From assembly GCA_032207245.1 (NCBI GenBank), contig CM063510.1, forward strand, positions 43,177,056 to 43,241,055: 64,000 nt of DNA, in the 5' to 3' direction. Below the pieces are notes generated by a model. It made no database searches. It worked only from the letters and a program-made list of their open reading frames with translations, and was not told where the DNA came from. Shown here piece by piece: positions 10,930-21,274 of this stretch (the first letter of the stretch is position 1; every line of letters starts with the position of its first letter). Origin of the DNA: Pardosa pseudoannulata (taxonomy: Eukaryota; Arthropoda; Arachnida; Araneae; Lycosidae). The translations under genes were made by a program, and so were the position numbers.

Positions 10930-11235
10930 GTTGGTGAAATTTCCTCACATCTGCACCTCCTTCGGGTGGTCAGGTGGGCTCATTAAAATGGTCCCTTTGG
11001 TGAAAGTTGTCACTATTGCTTAGCCCCTGCACATCCCATATCTCACGACTACATACCTGTCTGTGCTTAACCTTTGCACTTGTACAACTTCGTGATCTAA
11101 AACTCTTTCGCAAGGGTCCCCACTAAAACTCAAAGTCAATAGCTGCACCTAAATACTTCTTGGAAATTTATTCCACAGCTGCGTATGCACTTGGTGACCA
11201 TCGTGGAAAGTACATCGGTACACTTATACTTCAAT
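10831..11235. other. Unassigned higher-GC block
   Basis: This block is less AT-rich than its surroundings and holds several short frames on both strands. None is long or similar to a family I know. It adjoins the mariner relic, so it may be unrecognised element interior or host sequence. Confidence 0.3.
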
Positions 11236-11239
11236 ACCA

Positions 11240-11878
11240 TGCTTATTTACTTCCCATATTTTACATAAAAATCGGTAGATTTTATCAAAAGAAAGGATAT
11301 ACAACACACGTTCTTTAAATGCTTACGTTTATTGACTTACGTTTAATTCCTGGCATTTTACAAGACGGATGTTTCGTACAGAAAAGGAATTTTCAGTGAA
11401 AAAAATAATATTGCACATTAAAATTACACATATATGAAGGAAAATACAGATAGTTTGAGCACTTCTTTTTCACAATGATGAAGTAAAGGTAACATGTATG
11501 TACACAGAGATAAAAAGACACATAATGTTCACTCGATTACATAGTTTTTGTCGTCCATAGAATGTTCAGAATAACTTGATGAGAAGTTCTTTAGATATGG
11601 TAGCATTTCATAAATTCCCATTTATTTTGTGTCTGTACTAAGTTAATGAAATAAATCCACACAACTATCAGCAAAATGTAAGAAAACACTAACTAACACT
11701 GAAGGACTAGTTTAATTCAAAGGAAGAAGCGTGGATTGCAAGACAATTTTAAATTTTGAAGTAACCATAATCCATGCTTCTAACATATGTCCAAACCTTT
11801 AAACTTTAATGTTAAAATTTTAGTAAAGCACAAAATATGGAACCATATCAAATATATAAATTTATGTGTGCGTATATA
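11240..11878. other. AT-rich DNA, no feature seen
   Basis: No feature recognised. Confidence 0.4.
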
Positions 11879-11892
11879 ATTTATATATATAT

Positions 11893-11946
<54 letters not shown>
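11879..11946. repeat. (TA)n microsatellite
   Basis: A mostly pure TA run with a few C substitutions (ATACATACAT) at the left. Degenerate TA-rich sequence continues to about 12000. Confidence 0.95.
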
Positions 11947-11950
<4 letters not shown>

Positions 11951-12137
11951 TGCATATATATCTATATATAAATGTGTATATATTTATATATAGAGATATA
12001 CAGGTAAGCATATATATCGAAATATCGGGTAGATAAGTCGTATTATGCGTGTTTGAAAGTTCAGTGTAACGTCTGCGGCTTACGTGAAGTAATTTTCCTG
12101 TTCTCTGTCCATTTTTATATTATAATATTTTTAACTA

Positions 12138-12258
12138 CCGTAATTTCGCCCGTATAGTCAGCTGACTATCTGTGTTTAAAAAGCAAATTTTTTCAGACGT
12201 GGACTATCTACCGGTTGTTCATTGCTCTAATCATCAAACTCGGAAGAAGGGGGAGAAT
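12138..12258. mobile_element. Left end of second pogo-like family
   Basis: It begins CCGTAATTTCGCCCGTATAG after TA and is near-identical for about 120 bp to the left end of the element at 13815. Similarity stops abruptly after GAAGAAGGGGGAGAA. I see no coding sequence. A diverged possible right end lies near 16830-16994, but pairing the two is speculative. Confidence 0.7.
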
Positions 12259-12259
12259 C

Positions 12260-12935
12260 ATTTTAAAGTTTGAGTTTTCAGTAATCAATCCTTTTTTGTT
12301 ACATTTTTTGTTGCAAACTTATGTAAATATGATAAATAAACATACAACAACGTATAACAAGAATGGTAAGGGAAGGAACGTTTTCATTTGATATATGAAC
12401 CAATTTTCTTTTTAAGAATTGCATAATTTTATCTAAAGAACAAACAGCAAATTCAAATTTGTTGTACAGACTATAGGAAATCTCTATAGGAAATCTACAG
12501 GACAATATGTGTTAAAATAGTGATTTCAAGCTGCATTTCATTCCTGAAACCTTAGCGTAATTATTGATGAATGTGGGAAATAGTGTTTTACCACACATCT
12601 CTATGTCTGAAAAGGATTTCATTGGAGGATGGAATACAAGTATTCTAGCTGAATATTGCTGATTTGTTATCATAAATCGCCAACAAATGCTTTCTAGAGA
12701 AAATAACTAAAAAATCCTTTTAAAGTTTGAGTTTTTAATAATCAGTCCTTTTTTGTTACGTTTATTTGTAACAAACTTATGCAAATATGAGAAGTAAGCA
12801 TACAAGAAAAATGGTACTTGATAAAACGTTTTGATTTCATACATGAATGAAACAACTTTTATATTTAAGAACTGCGTAATTTTATCTGAAGGACAGAATT
12901 CAAATTTGTTACACTGTCTACTTTTACAACAGATA
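12260..12935. repeat. Local direct duplication, two ~220-bp units
   Basis: The segments 12260-12480 and 12717-12935 share ordered blocks: TTTTAAAGTTTGAGTTTT, a CCTTTTTTGTTAC block, ACAAACTTATG-type, AATTTTATCT and TTCAAATTTGTT. Divergence is moderate. About 240 bp of non-repeated sequence separates them. No coding sequence. Confidence 0.75.
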
Positions 12936-12959
12936 AAACATGCCTTAAATGTCTAACAA

Positions 12960-13812
12960 ACTCTACATAATTTTATTAAGCATTTAAAAATTTACAATAC
13001 CTCAAATGAGGCACAGTTGTCTGCATGCACTGATTAACTTTAAGAGTCATGAGATCCTTTAAATATATTTTTGGACATTTATACCCTACGGAGAAAAAAA
13101 AATGAAAACTTTTATTAGATGGGTAACATAAAGTAAATGTATTATAATTCATTGATTTGGTGGTGGTATTTCTGCTTAAGGACACAATCGGAGATAATGT
13201 GTTACTTCAATATAATGCACTTCGCGTATTTTCTCTCTAAATGACTCTTATTTTCTCCACATTTTTTATCACATTTTCTCGGGCCATAAGAATTTCCTAG
13301 TAACACTAATCTCCTGGGAAATTCTTTCTAAGCAATCAGTGTCCCGGCCACAATTATGTTCTTTAGCTTTCATCGTAATAGTTTCGTATTTCTACTAATT
13401 TATATATTCCATTAATATACATTCTTCTGTTTCATTCATATTTGTATTAACCAGTTACTCAGAGTGTCGCTTACTTTTTCTTTCTTTGGTAATATGTGGC
13501 AATTCTTAGGGAATTAAGAGATTATCTTTCCAGTTATATATATTATGCTATATAGATATTATGTACATGAAATAATTATTAGGAATTAATATTCTTCCTA
13601 CAGAGTAGAAAACTTATAATGTAGTGGTTTCCTAATAAAAAGCATTAATTCTTAAAGTGACTGCATGATAATGAATAAAACAACTTATATGATACGGTTT
13701 CTATTTCTTTTCATTTGGGAATAAAGTAAAAGAAAAACCAATTATCAAAGAATTCAGAACTCAATAAATAGGGATAGAATGTGTAAAAAATACCTTTTCC
13801 TTCATTATAAAG
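12960..13812. other. AT-rich DNA, no feature seen
   Basis: No feature recognised. Confidence 0.4.
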
Positions 13813-14131
13813 TACCGTAAATTCGCACGCATAGTCGGAGGACTATCTGTGTTTAAAAAGCAAATTTTTTCAGCCACGGACTATCTGCCGGTTGTTCATT
13901 GCTCTAATCATCAAACTCGGAAGAAGGGGGAGAAAGCACTTCGCTCGAACGGCTAATGATCAAATGTAAACAAAAGCACGACACACGAGACGCCAAGAAA
14001 ACATCATCATATCGTATCGGTGGATCCATGAAAAAACCATACAGCGTAACGAATCAGTACTAACAAGTAGCGCAATCTTAAATTGTGTCCTGGAATACAG
14101 GAAAATATCGATAGTCACTATTTACAAAGGA

Positions 14132-15420
14132 CTAGCATATAACCCGTCATATGACGGGATCAGTAAAATTTCTAATTTTTCAGAATTGTAAAGAACCTTA
14201 TGAGGCTGGTAAAAAAATGGTTTGTTTTTTTGGCTGAGAATTACCTTTCAACAAAAATAATCGATTAAAATTATCACATATGTACTTAATCTATTATTTA
14301 AGTCAAATAAAATATATAATAGTCAAATAAAAAGAAAATTATTTATGTAATATCTAAGTTTAGTGATAAAATGTATGGAAATATTGCTGAAAATATTTAA
14401 ATAATTTAAAATAAGAAATGATTAAATGAGATGAAATGACGTCATAATGCTAGAAAAAATTTTTATTTTTACCTATTTATTGTGTGATAAATTGATAAAT
14501 TTAATCATTTGCTCTTAAAATGGGCCTTGATATAATGGTATTAAACGCTCGAAAAGGGGGCGGGGTGGATTTCGAACGTTTTAAAGAGTACAGTATTTTT
14601 CGCTGTGATACGAAGCTTATTCATACCAATTTACTTCAGAATCGGATTTATAGTTTAGGAAAAGATAAACTTTACTCGTTTTGAATTTTGCAAACCCTAA
14701 CTCATTAAGAATCCAATATGAATGCTCTATTCATTCCAGGTCCAACAGCTTCATAACTCTGAGGACAGACGGACAGGTAATTTAGGCTATTATTACATTA
14801 CGAGAAGAAAGTTTAAAGATACAGAACATGAAATGTTTATGTGGCCAGGGACATCCGTAAATCAATACGTGAATTTAATAAAAAAATAATAATAATTATA
14901 AAAAGTTGAAAAAATAGTAAAAATTTATTTTAAAAATAATAAAATGACTTTTAAAATAATAAAACAAATTTTGGAATAAGAATTTAAAAGGAAAGGCAGA
15001 AAATACTAAATTTATTAGACATTTAAAAAACATGGCTGCGTCGGGGATAGAACCGTCAACCCGAGATGTACAACGATCAAATGGGCGGACATTCTACCAA
15101 AAGTACAACGCCTGCACGCAGTAAGCGAACTAATTAGAGTATATGAAGGCTCAGGTAGAAACAGTCCAAAAATTTAAATATTGCTTTCTGCCTTTGTCAC
15201 CCTATCAAGAATGAATTTTGTATAAAATAAGAGGAAGGATAAGGCTTGAAATAATAGCATTAAAAGCAAGAAAAGGGGGGATGGGGTGAATTTCGAACTC
15301 GCTTCTAATTTTGCAAACCCTAACTCATGAAAAATCCAATATGGATGCATGTAGCCATTCCAGGTACAACCGCTTCAGAAATTAGCGGACAGACAACTTA
15401 GGTTATTATTATATAGGTGA
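14132..15420 (-). mobile_element. Non-autonomous Helitron, copy A
   Basis: Read on the minus strand it starts TCACCTATATAATAATAACC. It ends with a perfect CCCGTCATATGACGGG palindrome, seven bases, then CTAG. It sits between A (5' side) and T (3' side) with no target duplication. A 5'-TC, a subterminal hairpin, 3'-CTRR and A-T insertion are the hallmarks of Helitrons. The body holds two related modules (CTGTCCGC ... ACCTGGAATG ... TTAGGGTTTGCAAAATT) around a tRNA-like stretch. No Rep/helicase coding is seen. The copy at 61504-62704 is in the opposite orientation. Confidence 0.85.
15035..15125 (-). other. tRNA-like stretch inside Helitron A
   Basis: The minus strand reads GCAGGCGTTGTACTTTTGGT ... 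GACGGTTCTATCCCCGAC. It has a box B-like GGTTCTATCCCC and a weak box A-like segment. The same module lies at about 61806-61880 in Helitron B. It could be a captured tRNA fragment or SINE head. The fold is not good enough for a functional tRNA call. Confidence 0.4.
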
Positions 15421-15600
15421 TTGTGAACAGAATGAATAGGTTCAAGATCGAATGTATAGGGTCGAAGGCCATTTCACCACGAGGATCACTCGAAACAGAG
15501 CGTTTTGTTTTGAAAGTTTTGATTTGCAGTAATATTGATAATTCATTATGTCTTTAAAACATCGTCGCAGTTTTAGGGCTTACTAATTTAGAAAGCAGAA

Positions 15601-15903
15601 TCGGGTCGAAATAGAGAAGCAGACCGTTATTTTGAGGTCGAGCAGAAAGCAGTAAAAAGTTGGCGCAAGCAAGAGGAAAATTTAAAAATATGGAAAGAAA
15701 GCGATCTAATCGTCGTAGGAAAACACAATCCACGACGATGGCCTGAATTAGAAGATTATTTACATAGCTGGGTTCAAGAACAGAGAAATGTAGGCCGCTG
15801 TTTCTGTACTGGAATACCGGATAACCGAGTAATACATAGCGTTAACTTTAACAAAAAAAAAATTATCGAATATCCAGACATCTCTGGACTCTACTGTACT
15901 TAG
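15601..15903 (+). pseudogene. pogo-like transposase HTH fragment
   Basis: An open frame without a start Met reads READRYFEVEQKAVKSWRKQ, then EENLKIW and PRRWPELEDYLHSWVQEQR. This matches the second half of the CENP-B-type DNA-binding region of pogo/Tigger transposases: a W-R-K-Q/K helix, a basic linker, and the P-E-L-E-x-x-L-x-x-W-V-x-E-Q-R helix. The frame ends soon after in unrelated sequence. No DDE domain is present. Confidence 0.8.
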
Positions 15904-16054
15904 TTTTTAGTTTTTAAAAGGATTTAATATTGTCATATTAAAAATATTTTCGCACGTATTGTCCGTGTATTATCTAGTGGTGCGGACTATCTGATGGTTT
16001 ATGAAATTTTTGAAAAAAATCACGCTAGCGGACTATACGTGCCAAATTACGGTA

Positions 16055-16408
16055 ACCATTTTCAAGTGCTTCAATAGCGTGATTTATTCGGGGGTTTTGA
16101 TACTCTGCTTACAACAGTTTCATCCCGATGTAATGTGCCTTAAGGTTTTCCCGAGTGCTATTCCTAAGCAAAGCGAACTAGGCGATGGAATCGATATTGC
16201 CAATGATATGTGGAGTCAGGAGTAAACCGTGGTTTGCTAGACATGAAATTTTGACATGTTTTAGAAGAGTATTTAGAGAAATGAACAGTAGAGCAGAAAG
16301 TTTTCAAGTTAATTCTACGTTTATCAACGCAACACATACTAGATACTAACCTGAATATGACTTAAGGACCAGAATTATTTTTTCATTCCAAGCACTGGAG
16401 AAATGTTT
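16055..16408. other. No feature seen
   Basis: A 74-codon frame at 16001-16225 begins inside the element's right terminal repeat and has no recognisable domain. Confidence 0.4.
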
Positions 16409-16416
16409 ACATTTTA

Positions 16417-16711
16417 AGGCCCCTCCACACTATGGTCCACTGCAAGCTATTACCACCGTCTGGAGGGGCTTTGGCTTATAGTAGCCAATGGCGGCAGACG
16501 ATAAAATAGCCTTGGCGGACGATGGCTTTTGAGGCGGTTTTTCTCCAAAGATCAAAGTCAGCCAGATGAGCAACTAAAGTGCGCAGTAGACCCTGTGGAC
16601 GAATTAATGCGCTCAGCTCATTTAGTAGCCCAGCGTGTGGATGCGATCCGTGAACCATCTTTCGAGGTCACCATCAGGAAGTGGTGAACAACTGGCCATA
16701 GTGTGGAGGCT
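16417..16711. mobile_element. hAT-like MITE
   Basis: The ends AGGCCCCTCCACACTATGG and the inverse CCATAGTGTGGAGGCT bound a 295-bp GC-richer element. The flanking 8-mers ACATTTTA (16409-16416) and ACATTAGA (16712-16719) match at 6 of 8 positions, consistent with a decayed hAT-type 8-bp duplication. A CTGGAGGGGC block near 16461 echoes the terminus. No transposase is present. Confidence 0.65.
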
Positions 16712-16829
16712 ACATTAGACACGTTTATATCTAGCAAAGTTAGTGTCAATAGATTAGTGGCATTATAAGTGTCAACAGTTTAAATTCCATTTCAAGCAAA
16801 AGTAATAACTGAAAATGGGAGAAGTAAAA

Positions 16830-16994
16830 ACTTTTTTGATATACCGATTATCATCAAAAGTGTTTCTATAGTCGATTATTATGTGAGAGTCGTATACAAA
16901 TAGGGAGATTATCTATTCAATTTTCTTTGTTTTTAAGTTAATTATCACATGAGTGGCATATACACCAAGTCGACTATCTACCCGAAATTACGCA
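16830..16994. mobile_element. Possible diverged right end of second pogo-like family
   Basis: Ending CGACTATCTACCCGAAATTA just before CGCAATA, this resembles the right terminus of the element ending at 16052. It contains a TTATCAC block as that element has an ATCAC block. It may be the partner of the left end at 12138. Confidence 0.4.
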
Positions 16995-16995
16995 A

Positions 16996-17735
16996 TATAT
17001 ATTATACAATTTTTACAGAATTTCATCACTGTTAATTCCTTTAAAACAAGAGATTAAAATATTTAAGTCTAATGGCTTACCAGAATAATGCTTTAGCTGG
17101 CATTGCAAATTATGTAAAGTCATTAAATACATAGCAGATGGGGAATAAAACTTCGAGCTTTTTAATAAAAGTATAACTCTAATCGCATTCTGAAAAACTT
17201 AATACTAGTTTCCTCTCCTAAGACAATTCCACTGAGAGCTATAAATGGTGATATTTTCACGAAACTTTGGAATTTTTTGCTACTTTGCATTTTGTTGTCT
17301 TCTTTTCTTATGTTCAGTAGTTAAATTTTTACATCTCAAATTCACGAACTTATCTATAGTTCTTATCTGTATTACTATTATAATCATTACTTTTGTTTTA
17401 ACAGTAATAGTATGTACAATAGTGTTCTTTAAATCTCTTTGGAAGTTCCTTTGAGGTTCTTTGTTCAGTTTTAAAATCCCATTCAAGATTGGCTATTAAA
17501 TATATCCCTTTCGAAGCAATTGTTGTGCAACTATCCTATGTGGTAAAAGAAGAAACTATTATAAGAATAATTTATTCCTCTGAATTTTTATCAGTTACAA
17601 GGACTCTTTCAAGCTTTAGACATTATGTTTTTGTTATATATTCCCCCTTTTTTATTTTAATTCACTGCTAGATCTGTGTTCTTATTCATATTTTCGTGTA
17701 ACTATCAGTTTTATTAGTGGTTTCACTTATTTTTA
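16996..17735. other. AT-rich DNA, no feature seen
   Basis: Several 60-70 codon frames on both strands overlap here. They are hydrophobic and AT-driven, with no recognisable domain. Confidence 0.4.
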
Positions 17736-17739
17736 AAAC

Positions 17740-17922
17740 TATGGCGGAAATGGTTAGGTCGCTGATCACCCTTACTGCAGTATGTGGGTACGAAATCCAC
17801 GTACTGCAGTATGTGATATGGCTGTTCATAGTCGTTTGGAATCAGCTTCAAGCAGTAGGTCCCGGTTTCATTAGCCCCCGTGTTGCTAAAAAGTAGACCG
17901 TAGCTCTTCAAACCAACCAATC
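17740..17922 (+). mobile_element. tRNA-Arg-like SINE, diverged copy
   Basis: Sense is plus. The head ATGGCGGAAATGGTTAGG is recognisable. The box B region is disturbed and carries a duplicated GTACTGCAGTATGTG-like block. Body (GTTTGGAATCAGCTTCAAGC, GTAGGTCCCGG) and tail (TTCAAACCAACCAA) match the family. Confidence 0.75.
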
Positions 17923-18068
17923 CATTTATTTGTATTCTTCAGAGGTGAGATCTGAGGTAGAACATTCATCTTACTAAAAGTATACATAGAAATTTGACAG
18001 AAACTACGTCAGTAACTGTATTTGCTACCACTTTATTGCTTATAAATAATAGAAATTTATCAAGTTAA

Positions 18069-18726
18069 CACTTGGCATGCGGGTATACGTCACCGCCAAC
18101 TTACGCGTGTAGAGGGCGTTTTCTCATGAATTGTGCACAAGTTTAGTTATTCAGAAAAATCGCAGTCAATCGAAATCTTATTTGTTTTTATGAACGAAAC
18201 TTTTTTTTTATTTTACACTTTAATATATACTGTAGGATTATTTAACAAAAAAGCAATATTTTTACAAAATCACAAAAATAAACGATTTTTAAAATTCCGA
18301 TAAAAAAATTTTTAAAAGAAAGACTACAGTATTCGATCTGTCAGCGCATATTTCTTCATCATTATCTTTGTTACAACAGCTCATTTTATCAATTTTGTAT
18401 TCAACAATAAAAAACTAAGCTTCAAATTGACAAAGCTCGACTTGTAGCTTCTGGAGATAGGAATTCGATTGAAGACGAAATAACGCAACAAAAGACCGAG
18501 TAATTCGACAATCATAACTTGTGTAAAGAAAAAAAGCAAAGCGTTGCATAGCAACGGAAACAATACGCATATAATGTCACACATGCATATAATTATACGT
18601 ATTTAGTATATTTGTGGTGGTTAGCGTGTATCCACCACAAATCTACTAAATACGTATTTTTCCGTGACCCGCTCTCCAGTGACAGATTGCAAAAAACGTA
18701 AAATTACGTTGCCCACACGCGAAGTG
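18069..18726 (-). mobile_element. piggyBac-like TTAA MITE with internal hairpin, copy 1
   Basis: TTAA at 18065-18068 and 18727-18730 flanks ends CACTTGGCATGCGGG and the inverse CCCACACGCGAAGTG. The 630-bp copy at 42029-42658 is its inverted partner. Both contain a long hairpin (see 18595-18657). On the minus strand a shared acidic reading frame starts at 18384 with M-S-x-C-x-K-D-x-D-E-E-I, like piggyBac transposase N-termini. I infer an internally deleted piggyBac-like element; the short shared ORF upstream of that ATG is probably not a gene. Confidence 0.8.
18595..18657. repeat. 26-bp-arm hairpin inside TTAA MITE copy 1
   Basis: The arms 18595-18620 and 18632-18657 (ATACGTATTTAGTA..TTTGTGGTGG) match at 25 of 26 positions around an 11-nt loop. 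The same structure is kept at 42098-42160. Confidence 0.9.
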
Positions 18727-18730
18727 TTAA

Positions 18731-20975
18731 GACGACTAAAACGTTTTTTGTAATATAAGTATTGGTTTACTACAGTATTCAATAAATAAATGGGCATTTC
18801 CTATTTATTATTCTTTGAGAGTTGCTTAAACGTAATGCAACGCAAAGTTGTAGATTTAAATCATTCTGTAAGAGTTACACGTTTATGAAAACAGCTGATG
18901 AAATTCTAAGTAGTTATATACAGTACAGACTTATGCACTCTATGTATAAAAGTTAAATTTTGATATATCGTTAAATGAAGATAAATATTTCTGAGATATT
19001 TTTAAACAGGAAAATAAGGAGGTTTTCAAAAAGTTCATTTATCATGAAATATATTTAATTATACACTTTAACGCGTGTTCATACTGAACTCGTCTTTACT
19101 TCAGGAGAAGTTTTAGAGAACTGGCAATGTACATATTACTTGTTCCGATATATGGGAGGTAAAATACTATTCAATAAGCTCTCACATCGATTTCTCAACT
19201 TTTCACTTACATACAACTGACCCTTTTACAAGAACTAGGTGAATTCATTGTAATACATTTGATGCCGTATTGCTTGGCAAAAAGCTGACAGTTCTGTAAT
19301 GGCTTTTAGTATTATTATAAAGATTAAAACTATTCGGAATGAACAAACTTTATCCATAGAAATATTCTTCCTGGTGTCGAATACATATGATTTCTCATTT
19401 TCACTGCACGTTATGGTTAAATTTTTGGATAAGGAATTTATTAAGATTTTGTTTAGAGTTGAACAAAAATTTCCCAAAATTTAAAGATGATAGTAAAACT
19501 TATATTTATACCTTCACCTGAGGGAGATATCATGTTAAAATTATAAGATATCAAATGAAACGTTTTAAACAAAAGATCCCTGTGTGTATCTCACATATAC
19601 GTTTAATCCCTCAAATACGTTTAAACCCTTAAATTATGCTCGCAATGGAAAGTTTAAAATTTGCTTATTTGTTTTAACCATTTTGATTAAAACAGGGCGA
19701 AAAATTCCGCATAATTTAAAGATATTAATTACTATAATGCTTTATATTTATACTTTCCCCTGAAGCAGATGTCGTAAAATTAATTCGTCAGCAGTGAAAT
19801 AATATTTTCTGGATAGAATTTAAATATATAAATATTATATGCCGTGCTAATTATTTTTACGTTGACTGCTTTATAGAACTGCATTTCTCATTAAAAGAGA
19901 CTTTGTGTAGAAGTATATATTATAAAATCACAACCTTGATAAAATGTAATAAAATTAATTGACGGTAGAATGTTACGGTTTGAAAGCTAAACGTTACACA
20001 GCATATAAGAATATAAACTGTTTATTTTCAGCTAACTATTATTTTTATCGATAGCTGTAAATCTTCCAAAAATGCATTGTATTTAACAATACGATGAAGA
20101 CTGTAACTCAGGAATGTAAATTATAAGCATTAAAAGTTACTCGTAAAAATTAAAATGGAAAATAGTAAGTAATTTGAAAATAAGTTTATTTTAAACGATG
20201 AATTTATTACTTTCAAATATTTGTCATCTTCAACAGTTAAAATTGTAAAAAAAACTGTTAAGGAATTATTGATGTATTACGACTTATTTAAGCCAGGTCA
20301 AATAAGACGTGTTATTTTATTTGTCAGATAATAAATTTTACTGATAAATGACAAAGGTTATTAATGATTGAATAATAATTTTAAAAAAGTTACCAGAGTT
20401 TACTTTTTAATTAGAAGTCTCGCTCAAAAAATCATTTCAGTAGCCAGTTTGATAAATGGAGAATGAATTTTTGAACTTTCTCGTCATTAAAAATGCTTTT
20501 AAATTTCTTTTAACAGATTTTTTACCAAAATATTTCTTTTATGGTAAATTTCTATGTGTTAATTGCTTTGTAAGATTAATGACAAAAATGGTGAATAGTT
20601 TTTACTTCTTAAAGAATGGGAAAAAGACTAAATCAATTTTTTTTTAATTTTAGACTTATTACCTTAATAAATTATTATTGTTAAACTACGTAACCGAAAC
20701 AAACATTTTCCACTATTTGAGACATTGATAAATTAACTGAAACCAGTATAAAGACATTTTATTAATACAACTTTAATAAAATGTTTACTTCTCAAGTAGT
20801 ACAAGTAATAGATATTTTACACCTCATAACTCAACTACGAGTTGTTTTGGCTTTCATTAATGATCAAATAAGAATTTTAGTGGCTAAGGTGTGTTTAAAA
20901 ATATTAAATTTTGAATACTTTAAAAATTCTGATTAGATATATTCTGATCTTTATAGTAATAACACTATTTCAATT
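18731..20975. other. Long AT-rich stretch, no feature seen
   Basis: No terminal repeats, SINE boxes or coding motifs. The 63-81 codon frames present lack domain features. Confidence 0.45.
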
Positions 20976-20979
20976 TCAT

Positions 20980-21273
<294 letters not shown>

Positions 21274-21274
21274 C

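Larger units (their letters stand above)
10228..10930 (-). mobile_element. mariner-like element, 3' part, with nested SINE
   Basis: The low-coordinate end begins TATACGAGGGTCACTCTGAA, resembling a mariner terminal repeat beside TA. Transposase coding runs on the minus strand from about 10929 down. I could not find a matching inverted end on the high-coordinate side, so the element is truncated there or joined to unrelated DNA from about 10830 up. A SINE splits it at 10381-10532. Confidence 0.7.
13815..16052 (+). mobile_element. Second pogo-like element, split by a Helitron
   Basis: The left end CCGTAAATTCGCACGCATAG and the inverse right end GACTATACGTGCCAAATTACGG are flanked by TA (13813-13814 and 16053-16054). 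A GGACTATCTG block repeats near both ends. The element contains a CENP-B-like HTH pseudogene (15601-15903), typical of pogo/Tigger. Without the 1289-bp Helitron at 14132-15420 it is about 949 bp, so it was non-autonomous before the insertion. Confidence 0.8.
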
